From Ruminococcus sp. UBA3800 (GTDB taxonomy: Bacteria > Bacillota > Clostridia > Oscillospirales > Ruminococcaceae), in assembly GCA_002368715.1 (NCBI GenBank), contig DFEO01000144.1, positions 1 through 12,536 of the forward strand: a stretch of 12,536 nucleotides of DNA, given 5' to 3'. This document shows positions 6,956 through 12,355 of the stretch, one piece after another. How positions within the stretch are numbered: position 1 is the first letter of the stretch; each line of letters opens with the position of its first letter. The position numbers were made by a program, and so were the translations under genes. The notes under the pieces were generated by a model. That model was not told where the DNA came from. It worked only from the letters and a program-made list of their open reading frames with translations, and ran no database searches.

Positions 6956-6984
6956 TTGACAAATACAATATATTGTGGTATGAT
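6956..6984 (+). promoter_or_regulatory. Sigma-A promoter of the NrdD-like gene
   Basis: TTGACA (6956-6961), 17-nt spacer, TATGAT (6979-6984); predicted start near 6991. A palindrome resembling an NrdR box fills the spacer. Confidence 0.85.
6963..6978. promoter_or_regulatory. NrdR-box-like palindrome between -35 and -10
   Basis: ATACAATATATTGTGG agrees at 14 of 16 positions with the published NrdR box ACACWATATATWGTGT, and the core CWATATATWG matches fully. NrdR represses ribonucleotide reductase genes. The site occupies the promoter spacer, an ideal place for repression. NrdR boxes usually come in pairs three helical turns apart; no second good copy was seen. Confidence 0.55.
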
Positions 6985-7032
6985 GTTTTACAAGCCACTA
7001 AATCGGGCAAAAAGTGAAGGGAAGTGTTTATC

Positions 7033-7302
7033 ATGGTTAAGGTGAATGTTATTGAAGGAAAATTTGCTCAGGCAGAGATAGATGCTTATATCGAAAGAGC
7101 AAGAAAGCTCTATCCCGAAAAGAGGATAGAGGCGATAGATCTTAAAGAGGCAGGAAACGATGTCGAGATAGGCTATCATTTCTCGGATGTTCCTTTCCAG
7201 AGGATAAGAAGGATAACCGGTTATCTTGTGGGAACACTGGATCGTTTCAACGATGCCAAGAGGGCTGAGGTCAATGACAGAGTCAAGCACAGCCTGGTTT
7301 AA
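7033..7302 (+). CDS. Small stand-alone protein like the C-terminus of anaerobic ribonucleotide reductase NrdD
   Basis: 89 residues, no cysteines. Residues 57-86 carry RIRRITGYL, RFNDAKRAEV and DRVKH, which resemble the end of class III ribonucleotide reductase NrdD (R..GYL.....RFN.GK..E...RVKH), the segment holding the glycyl radical; Gly63 would be the equivalent glycine. The CxxC zinc motifs that precede this segment in full NrdD are absent, and the N-terminal 50 residues are not recognised. Small proteins of this kind in Clostridia are often annotated as anaerobic ribonucleoside-triphosphate reductase. The role could be accessory, like the spare glycyl-radical domain YfiD/GrcA for pyruvate formate-lyase, but that is inference. 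The ATG at 7033 has AAGGGAAG at 8-nt spacing, better than the in-frame GTG at 7024. An NrdR-like box in the promoter supports a link to nucleotide reduction. Confidence 0.65.
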   Translation: MVKVNVIEGKFAQAEIDAYIERARKLYPEKRIEAIDLKEAGNDVEIGYHFSDVPFQRIRRITGYLVGTLDRFNDAKRAEVNDRVKHSLV

Positions 7303-7326
7303 GATAAGACAGCTGCAATGAACGGT

Positions 7327-7362
7327 ATGCTTTCTGCTTTTTAGCAGAAAGCATATTTTTTT
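7327..7362 (+). terminator. Rho-independent terminator of the NrdD-like gene
   Basis: Arms 7327-7338 and 7343-7354 (12-bp perfect stem, TTTT loop), then a run of seven T. It lies 24 nt after the stop. Confidence 0.92.
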
Positions 7363-7380
7363 GATTTTTAAAAAAACGTA

Positions 7381-7410
7381 TTGCCTTTTTGTGTTTTTTG
7401 TTCGTATAAA
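7381..7410 (+). promoter_or_regulatory. Possible promoter of the LysM gene pair
   Basis: TTGCCT (7381-7386), 18-nt spacer, TATAAA (7405-7410). It is the best match in the gap between the NrdD-like terminator and the first LysM gene; the leader would be about 220 nt. Moderate match only. Confidence 0.5.
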
Positions 7411-7430
7411 GAAACAGAGAACAAAAAACA
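7392..7430. promoter_or_regulatory. 12-bp inverted repeat flanking the -10 element, possible operator
   Basis: TGTTTTTTGTTC (7392-7403) and its exact complement GAACAAAAAACA (7419-7430) enclose 15 nt that contain the candidate -10 TATAAA. If transcription starts near 7417 the left arm is not in the RNA, so a protein-binding site is more likely than an RNA hairpin. Confidence 0.4.
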
Positions 7431-7460
7431 AAAGAAAAAGACAACAAATAATCTAAAACG

Positions 7461-7523
7461 AAAGGAGATATGCAGACAAAAAACGATACTGACCGCCGCT
7501 GTCACAAAACGCTGACGGGCTGA
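7461..7523 (+). other. Ribosome binding site with a very short or decayed reading frame
   Basis: AAAGGAGA at 7461-7468 resembles the site before the second LysM gene (both within AACGAAAGGAGA), but no proper gene follows. The ATG at 7470 is only 2 nt away and codes for 17 residues ending at 7523. Another frame reads LKKQMIAYWDKV further on before a stop at 7573. It may be a leader peptide or the remnant of a third gene of the set. Apart from this, the promoter candidate and the terminator, the 7303-7640 gap is A-rich with no gene. Confidence 0.3.
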
Positions 7524-7640
7524 AAAAGCAGATGATAGCCTACTGGGACAAGGTAAATGTTTCTTTGTGCTAAACAGGAAGCAAACAAGACAGCTTTTAA
7601 AAACTGATAAAAACAACAAAACAAAAAAGGAGAGATTATC

Positions 7641-7919
7641 ATGACAAATAAGATAAACACTAATGAACTCGAGCAGGTATCGGGAGGCGTTTCCATCGGT
7701 GCAGCAGCAAAGGCAGGCACATATACAGTAAAGGCTGGCGACACGCTCAGCGGTATAGCACAGAAGCTGAAGACATCAACAGAGAAGCTCTTTATGGCAA
7801 ACAGGATGACGATCATAAACACAGCAAAGAAAATGGGAGTCAAGTGCGCCAAGGAAGAGGATTATGCAAACTACATTTATACAGGGACTGTACTGATGGT
7901 ACCTGTTGTACACGGATAA
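7641..7919 (+). CDS. Small LysM-domain protein with double-glycine leader (copy 1)
   Basis: 92 residues. Residues 1-16 form a bacteriocin-type double-glycine leader ending ELEQVSGG, with Ile at -12, Glu at -8, Leu at -7, Val at -4 and GG at -2/-1, the pattern cut by peptidase-containing ABC exporters. No Sec signal peptide or membrane segment. The mature part holds a LysM domain, which binds N-acetylglucosamine polymers such as peptidoglycan: YTVKAGDTLSGIAQKLKTS (28-46), then a final strand with TGTVLMVP (81-88). Between these, residues 57-78 are an extra segment not in a standard LysM, with the only Cys (69). AAGGAGAG lies 6 nt before the ATG. The second copy begins 33 nt downstream, so they are one operon. 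Export through a peptidase-containing transporter and wall binding are inferences; no transporter gene is in the window. Confidence 0.85.
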   Translation: MTNKINTNELEQVSGGVSIGAAAKAGTYTVKAGDTLSGIAQKLKTSTEKLFMANRMTIINTAKKMGVKCAKEEDYANYIYTGTVLMVPVVHG

Positions 7920-7952
7920 CAAAGCATTATATAACGAAAGGAGAAATATAAA

Positions 7953-8237
7953 ATGAGCGATATTATCAAGGTAGATGAGCTGGAGGCCGCAGCAGGCGGA
8001 CAGGTGATAAAGACCACTAACACAGGATTCAGAGTTTATAAAACAGAAGCCGGCGACACCCTCTGGTCTCTGTCCCAGAAGTTTGGAGTAAGCGTAGACG
8101 ATATCTTCAAGTATAACAAGGACGAGATAAAGAGATGGGCAAAGAAGTACGGAGTTGTCTGCCAGAACGAGGACGACTATAAGAACTATCTCTGGATAGG
8201 CGAGATACTCAACATCCCTCCCAAGCCCGGTCTGTAA
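7953..8237 (+). CDS. Small LysM-domain protein with double-glycine leader (copy 2)
   Basis: 94 residues, built like copy 1 but clearly diverged. The leader is again 16 residues (MSDIIKVDELEAAAGG), with Ile at -12, Glu at -8, Leu at -7 and GG at the end. The LysM part starts YKTEAGDTLWSLSQKFGVS (29-47) and closes with IGEILNIPP (82-90). The segment in between contains AKKYGVVCQNEDDYKNY, matching AKKMGVKCAKEEDYANY of copy 1, so the extra segment and its single Cys (70) are conserved. The end PPKPGL is Pro-rich. The ribosome binding site is GAAAGGAG 8-9 nt before the ATG. The pair probably arose by duplication. Possible jobs include a wall-binding bacteriocin-like peptide, a secreted wall signal or a structural wall protein; none is shown by the sequence. 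Confidence 0.85.
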   Translation: MSDIIKVDELEAAAGGQVIKTTNTGFRVYKTEAGDTLWSLSQKFGVSVDDIFKYNKDEIKRWAKKYGVVCQNEDDYKNYLWIGEILNIPPKPGL

Positions 8238-8254
8238 TATTCAGATATCAAGAT

Positions 8255-8285
8255 AAAAACTCCCCGTCTTCACAGGGGAGTTTTT
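8255..8285 (+). terminator. Rho-independent terminator of the LysM pair
   Basis: CTCCCC (8260-8265) pairs with GGGGAG (8275-8280), flanked by A5 and T5 tracts that can extend the stem. It lies 18 nt after the copy 2 stop. Confidence 0.88.
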
Positions 8286-8306
8286 ATGTGTCTATGCTGC
8301 GGGCAG

Positions 8307-8335
8307 TTGACAAACGTGCGCAGATTGGTTATAAT
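8307..8335 (+). promoter_or_regulatory. Consensus sigma-A promoter of the AraC-family gene
   Basis: TTGACA (8307-8312), 17-nt spacer, TATAAT (8330-8335): both hexamers are perfect. Predicted start near 8342. Confidence 0.92.
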
Positions 8336-8367
8336 GAAAGTCAGCAGATCTCCACGGAGGTGACTCT

Positions 8368-9126
8368 ATGTTTGATATACATAATATGGGCTGTTCCTGC
8401 ACCCATGACAGATCGTTCATCTTTGACAGACCCAAGGGCTATGACGGCTATCTTATGCTTTTCGTAAAGTCTAAGGCAGAGTTTAGAATAAACGGTATCA
8501 CCCACTATTTTGAACCGAACACATTTATTATTTACGACCATGGCTCTCCCAACCATTACAGAGCCTGCGCAGAGGACTATGTGAACGACTGGATACAGTT
8601 TGACACCACAGAAAACCTTGAGGCCGCTGTCGGAGTCAGGTTCGATGAGCCCGTATATATCGGAGACAGTATCGACATTTCACAGTATTTCCGCCTGCTG
8701 TCGGATTGCTTTTACCGCACGGGTAATATGAAAGCGGCAGGCTACATCATAAAGGCTATGCTGGGCGAGGTGTTCTTTGAGGGCAGCAAACAGGAAACGA
8801 GCATAGCTCACCACCGTGAGCTCATAGACCTGCGCCGCCGGATCTACTCCTCTCCCGAGCGCGACTGGAGCATAGGGAGCATGGCTTCCCTGCTGAACAT
8901 CAGCGAGCCCTATCTTCATCTGCTTTACAAAAAAGCCTTCGGAGTCACCTGCACCCGTGACGTTATAAACAGCCGCATCGAGCTTGCACAGCGCTATCTC
9001 TCCTATTCGGGAATGACGGTGGAGGAGGTCGCCTTTGCCTGCGGATACAAAAACGTGGTCCATTTTTCCAGGCAGTTCAAGCAGATATCGGGAGAGTCGC
9101 CCTCGGAATGGCGAAAGACACAGTAA
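8368..9126 (+). CDS. AraC-family transcriptional regulator with N-terminal sensor domain
   Basis: 252 residues. The N-terminal part (about 1-100) looks like the cupin sensor domain of AraC regulators: YLMLFVKSKAEFRINGITHY, then FIIYDHGSPNHYRACAED and NDWIQFD, as in sugar-responsive members of Firmicutes. The C-terminal 90 residues form the double helix-turn-helix: WSIGSMASLLNISEPYLHLL with the first recognition helix, and TVEEVAFACGYKNVVHFSRQF with the second, ending GESPSEWRK. Ligand and targets are unknown. ATG at 8368 with CGGAGGTG 5-6 nt upstream. Its own strong promoter and the LysM terminator make it a separate unit, but its position directly after the LysM pair makes those genes candidate targets. 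A hairpin terminator follows. Confidence 0.9.
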   Translation: MFDIHNMGCSCTHDRSFIFDRPKGYDGYLMLFVKSKAEFRINGITHYFEPNTFIIYDHGSPNHYRACAEDYVNDWIQFDTTENLEAAVGVRFDEPVYIGDSIDISQYFRLLSDCFYRTGNMKAAGYIIKAMLGEVFFEGSKQETSIAHHRELIDLRRRIYSSPERDWSIGSMASLLNISEPYLHLLYKKAFGVTCTRDVINSRIELAQRYLSYSGMTVEEVAFACGYKNVVHFSRQFKQISGESPSEWRKTQ

Positions 9127-9130
9127 GCCA

Positions 9131-9170
9131 AAACAGCACGTTACCTATGACAGGTGACGTGCTGTTTTTT
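9131..9170. terminator. Terminator between the converging AraC and ATPase genes
   Basis: Arms 9134-9145 and 9153-9164 (CAGCACGTTACC with one G-U pair), 7-nt loop, T6 after it on the plus strand and a shorter T run on the minus strand. It probably serves both genes. Its left arm is the same as that of the hairpin at 12264-12295. Confidence 0.88.
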
Positions 9171-9216
9171 ATGATCCTTATGTTCTTATTTGTGCCCCCT
9201 CCGGGAAGAGCAGCAG

Positions 9217-11145
9217 CTATGCAGCGGTCTCACGCTCCGGACGAGGGGCGTGAGATCTGTTTGCAGGCGTACACACCTGCCGCATCGAGTTCAGGACCGC
9301 AAGCACCATAACGCCTACATCGGCAAAGATAGCCAGCCACATATTCGCTATTCCAAGCGCCCCCAGCAGCAAGCACCCAAACTTGACCGCCAGCGCAAAC
9401 ACGATGTTCTGATAAACTATACCTATGCACTTTCCGGATATGGCGATAGCCTTCGGTATCTTCAGCGGATCATCGTCCATGAGAACTATATCCGCAGCCT
9501 CGATAGCCGCATCGCTTCCCATAGCGCCCATAGCTATGCCCAGGTCTGCCCTCGAAAGCACAGGCGCATCGTTTATGCCGTCGCCCACAAAGGCAAGCTT
9601 TGCATCCTGCTCCGAGATAAGCTTTTCTACTTCGCTCACCTTCTGGTCAGGCAAAAGCTCGCTCACATAATCCGTGAGCCCAAGCTCCGCAGCTGCCTTT
9701 GCAGCTGCCTTCTCGCTGTCGCCAGTAAGCATGACCAGCCTGCTTATGCCCTCCTGCTTCAGAAGCTCCAGCGCCTGCTTTGAGTTTTGCTTCGGCATAT
9801 CCGAGATAACTATATGTCCGCTGTAACTGCCGTTTACCGAAATGTGTATCACCGTTCCCGTGCTGTGACAGTCCTTATACTCCACGCCCAGCTTCTGCAT
9901 AAGCTTTTTGTTTCCGACAGCCACCCTTTCGCCGTCAACGACTGCCGTTACCCCAAAGCCGCTTATCTCTTCGATATCGCTCACACGGCTGCGGTCGATC
10001 TCGCTGCCATAAGCACGCCTCAGACTCAGGCTTATCGGATGAGAGGACGAGCACTCGGCGCAGGCTGCATATTCCAGCAGCTTTTTCTCCTCAAAAGCAT
10101 TGTGGTGAACAGCGCTGACCTCGAAAACGCCCTTTGTGAGCGTTCCTGTTTTGTCAAAAACTATCGTCCTGACCTTTGAGAGCATTTCAAGATATACCGA
10201 CCCCTTGATAAGGATGCCCTGACGGCTCGCACTTCCTATGCCCGAAAAGAAGCTCAGCGGTATGCTTATGACAAGCGCACACGGACAGCTTATGACAAGG
10301 AACGTAAGAGCCCTGTATATCCATTGCGCCCACATTGCGCTGCTGCCGATCAGCAGCCTTATAACAGGCGGCAAAACAGCCAGCGCCAGTGCCGAAAAAC
10401 ACACCGCAGGCGTGTAGATGCGTGCAAAGCGTGTTATGAAGTCTTCGGAACGTGATCTTTTTGATGCCGACTCCTCGACCAGTTCCAGGATCCTGGAGAC
10501 CGTAGACTCGCCGAAGGGCTTGGTGGTTTTTATCTCCAGCACACCGCTGAGGTTGATACATCCGCTCACAACTTCGCTGCCCTCGCATACATCCCGGGGG
10601 GCGCTCTCTCCTGTGAGTGCCGAGGTATTGAGCGCAGATGCTCCCTTGACGACGACTCCGTCTATCGGGATCTTCTCGCCCTGCTGAACGATAATGATAC
10701 TTCCCGTTTCGACCTCATCGGGGTCTGCCTTGACGAGCTTTCCGTCCTGCATTATATTAGCATAGTCGGGTCTTATATCCATAAGCTCGCTGATGCTGCG
10801 GCGGCTCCTGCCGACAGCCATTCCCTGGAAGAACTCTCCCACCTGATAAAAAAGCATTACCGCAACAGCTTCGGCAAAATCTCCGCTCTTTGAATAGACA
10901 GCCAGAGCCGCTGCACCGACGGTCGCTACCGTCATAAGAAAGTTCTCGTCCATCATGCGGCCGTTGCTTATACCCAGCGCCGCCTTTCTGACTATGTCAT
11001 AGCCTATGATGACGTAGCAGACAAGATAAAGCACGCCGCTCAGCCACAGAGGCATATTTACGATGTGTCCGACTATCATCAGAACTGTGAACATCACCGC
11101 CGAGACGATTATACGGACAAGCATCTTCTTTTGTTTTTTCTTCAC
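9217..11145 (-). CDS. Zn/Cd/Pb-type P1B heavy-metal efflux ATPase
   Basis: 642 residues, an integral membrane pump that expels divalent soft metals using ATP. Motifs in order: TGES (178-181, actuator), SCPCALV with CPC at 287-289 in the transport site, DKTGT (phosphorylated Asp331), SSHPIS (His369-Pro370 of the P1B nucleotide domain), MLTGD (472-476) and GDGINDAP (521-528). Lys588 and Asp609 lie 21 residues apart in the last membrane helices, the same spacing as Lys693 and Asp714 that bind Zn in ZntA, which points to the P1B-2 Zn/Cd/Pb class and not a copper pump. There is no N-terminal metal-binding domain; that domain is encoded separately just upstream. GTG start at 11145 with GGGAG 8 nt before it. 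The C-terminus adds a short charged tail with Cys625 that may help bind metal. cadA and zntA are both possible names. Confidence 0.93.
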   Translation of the reverse strand: MKKKQKKMLVRIIVSAVMFTVLMIVGHIVNMPLWLSGVLYLVCYVIIGYDIVRKAALGISNGRMMDENFLMTVATVGAAALAVYSKSGDFAEAVAVMLFYQVGEFFQGMAVGRSRRSISELMDIRPDYANIMQDGKLVKADPDEVETGSIIIVQQGEKIPIDGVVVKGASALNTSALTGESAPRDVCEGSEVVSGCINLSGVLEIKTTKPFGESTVSRILELVEESASKRSRSEDFITRFARIYTPAVCFSALALAVLPPVIRLLIGSSAMWAQWIYRALTFLVISCPCALVISIPLSFFSGIGSASRQGILIKGSVYLEMLSKVRTIVFDKTGTLTKGVFEVSAVHHNAFEEKKLLEYAACAECSSSHPISLSLRRAYGSEIDRSRVSDIEEISGFGVTAVVDGERVAVGNKKLMQKLGVEYKDCHSTGTVIHISVNGSYSGHIVISDMPKQNSKQALELLKQEGISRLVMLTGDSEKAAAKAAAELGLTDYVSELLPDQKVSEVEKLISEQDAKLAFVGDGINDAPVLSRADLGIAMGAMGSDAAIEAADIVLMDDDPLKIPKAIAISGKCIGIVYQNIVFALAVKFGCLLLGALGIANMWLAIFADVGVMVLAVLNSMRQVCTPANRSHAPRPERETAA

Positions 11146-11169
11146 GCTATCAGCTCCCGGTGCTTTGCC

Positions 11170-11388
11170 TTAAAACTCTATCTCGCAGTCAGGCTCGACC
11201 TTCTTGCACTGTTTGAGAACTTCCTTCATCACCTTTTTCTCGTTTGCACCCTCGGCAAACTCCACGGTCATCTTCTGCATAACAAAGCTCACGCTGCAGC
11301 TCTCTACACCCTCGACCTTAGCAGCCGTCTGCTCCATAAGTGCGGCACAGTTTGCACAATCGACCTCTATCTCGTATTTCTTTTTCAT
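11170..11388 (-). CDS. Stand-alone heavy-metal-associated (HMA) domain protein
   Basis: 72 residues, one ferredoxin-like HMA domain. The metal-binding loop is VDCANCAALMEQ with CxxC at Cys11 and Cys14; the Asp before the first Cys is typical of Zn/Cd ATPase metal-binding domains, where copper chaperones carry Met. Further Cys at 31, 61 and 68 are unusual for so small a domain and might add metal sites. It resembles the N-terminal domain of CadA-type pumps detached from the ATPase, which begins 24 nt downstream on the same transcript. Likely role: hand metal to the pump or regulate it (inference). ATG at 11388 with GGGAG at 7-nt spacing. Confidence 0.9.
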   Translation of the reverse strand: MKKKYEIEVDCANCAALMEQTAAKVEGVESCSVSFVMQKMTVEFAEGANEKKVMKEVLKQCKKVEPDCEIEF

Positions 11389-11421
11389 ACTTTTTCTCCC
11401 TTTCAGTATTTCTGTAAAATT

Positions 11422-11447
11422 AACAATTAAACGCTTGTTTAATTGTT
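11422..11447. promoter_or_regulatory. Perfect 11-4-11 inverted repeat, probable ArsR-type operator
   Basis: AACAATTAAAC (11422-11432), GCTT, GTTTAATTGTT (11437-11447). AT-rich repeats of this size are typical ArsR/SmtB operators. It covers the -35 of the plus promoter and lies at the start site of the minus promoter, so one bound repressor could close both. Confidence 0.75.
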
Positions 11448-11463
11448 CTGCATATAGTATAAT
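11435..11463 (+). promoter_or_regulatory. Promoter of the ArsR-AraC fusion regulator
   Basis: TTGTTT (11435-11440), 17-nt spacer, TATAAT (11458-11463). The -35 is weak and lies inside the inverted repeat, consistent with autorepression. Confidence 0.65.
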
Positions 11464-11484
11464 ATATCAGAAAACGAAAGTCAA
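11456..11484 (-). promoter_or_regulatory. Promoter of the HMA protein and ATPase genes
   Basis: On the minus strand TTGACT (11479-11484), 17-nt spacer, TATACT (11456-11461). Its -10 overlaps the -10 of the divergent promoter by four bases; predicted start near 11449, at the edge of the inverted repeat. Confidence 0.75.
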
Positions 11485-11525
11485 TCGCCTTTTAAGAGTT
11501 TCTTCCAAAAAGGCGAAAGGTTTTT
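11485..11525 (+). terminator. Terminator-like hairpin in the leader of the fusion regulator
   Basis: TCGCCTTTT (11485-11493) pairs with AAAAGGCGA (11508-11516), 14-nt loop, followed after four bases by T5. It lies between promoter and gene, so it could act as an attenuator or simply a leader structure. No antiterminator partner was found. Confidence 0.35.
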
Positions 11526-11558
11526 CTAAAATGGAGAACGAGAAAGGACAGTGCGGAT

Positions 11559-12257
11559 ATGAGCCACGGAAAACTGACAGATACGGAAAACTTTGCATCT
11601 GCTGCAGAGATATTCAGGCAGCTATCAGACATAACAAGGCTTCGGATATTTTGTCTGTTGTGCCACAGAGAGGAGTGCGTGTCTGCGATATCAGAGCTTA
11701 TGGAAATGAACAGTCCTGCTGTTTCGCACCACCTTAAACAGCTCAGGCTTTCGGGGCTTATCGTCGGGAGGCGTGAGGGAAAGGAGGTCTTCTACAAGGC
11801 ATCCGACAGCGACAAGGCGCAGACGCTCCACACGGCAACGGAAAAGATAATGGAGCTTTGCTGTGTCGAGGAGGAGCCGCTTACGGCAGGCTCTCAGGAC
11901 TATCCCGACAAGACAGCTCTTGCGCACAGTGTACACGCTTATCTGCTCGAGCGGATAGGCGAGAGGATAACCATCGAGGAGCTTTCACGCAAGTTTCTTG
12001 TCAACCCGACCACTCTCAAGGAAAGCTTCAAAGCGGTCTACGGGAACTCTCTGGCGGCGCACATAAAGGAGCACCGCATGGAGCAGGCGGCATATCTGCT
12101 CAGGCAGACGACAAGGACGGTGTCGGACATAGCATCGGCGGTTGGCTTTTCGAGCCAGAGCCGTTTTTCTCAGGCCTTCTGCAAGACCTACGGTGTGCTT
12201 CCCGTGGAATACAGAAAGAACCCCACCGATATCATCGCCCCGACCCTTGATGAATAG
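11559..12257 (+). CDS. ArsR-AraC fusion transcriptional regulator, probable metal sensor
   Basis: 232 residues with two DNA-binding modules. Residues 12-85 are an ArsR/SmtB winged helix: IFRQLSDITRLRIFCLL, CVSAISELMEMNS, recognition helix PAVSHHLKQLRLSGLI and wing GRREGKEVFYKAS. Cys32, Cys35 and Cys40 lie near the helix that carries the metal-binding Cys pair in CadC/ArsR, and Cys101-Cys102 follow the winged helix, so metal sensing is plausible although the classic ELCVCDL is not exact. Residues 124-219 are an AraC-type double helix-turn-helix: ITIEELSRKFLVNPTTLKESF and VSDIASAVGFSSQSRFSQAF, ending YGVLPVEYRK. No cupin domain. It is divergent from the HMA/ATPase genes with a shared inverted repeat. 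Likely a metal-released repressor of both, perhaps with an activating function from the AraC part (inference). ATG at 11559; GAAAGGA 10 nt before it. Confidence 0.88.
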   Translation: MSHGKLTDTENFASAAEIFRQLSDITRLRIFCLLCHREECVSAISELMEMNSPAVSHHLKQLRLSGLIVGRREGKEVFYKASDSDKAQTLHTATEKIMELCCVEEEPLTAGSQDYPDKTALAHSVHAYLLERIGERITIEELSRKFLVNPTTLKESFKAVYGNSLAAHIKEHRMEQAAYLLRQTTRTVSDIASAVGFSSQSRFSQAFCKTYGVLPVEYRKNPTDIIAPTLDE

Positions 12258-12263
12258 CGAAAA

Positions 12264-12295
12264 ACAGCACGTTACCCGAAAGAGTAACGTGCTGT
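12264..12295 (+). terminator. Hairpin after the fusion regulator gene
   Basis: Perfect 12-bp stem, arms 12264-12275 and 12284-12295 (ACAGCACGTTAC/GTAACGTGCTGT), 8-nt loop. Only a short, mixed AT tract follows, so termination strength is uncertain. Confidence 0.65.
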
Positions 12296-12355
12296 AATTA
12301 TTACTTTGGTGTGTGGGAGGACGGACTAAAAATAACCTCTCATCAGGTCAGCCCG

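Noticed and set aside
7502..7852. Open frame of 116 codons on the minus strand over the first LysM gene
   Set aside because: Antisense to a gene with a good ribosome binding site and a clear domain; the hydrophobic, Phe-rich product comes from the A-rich leader.
9190..9783. Open frame of 197 codons on the plus strand
   Set aside because: Antisense to the 3' end of the metal ATPase gene; Arg/His-rich low-quality composition typical of a shadow frame.
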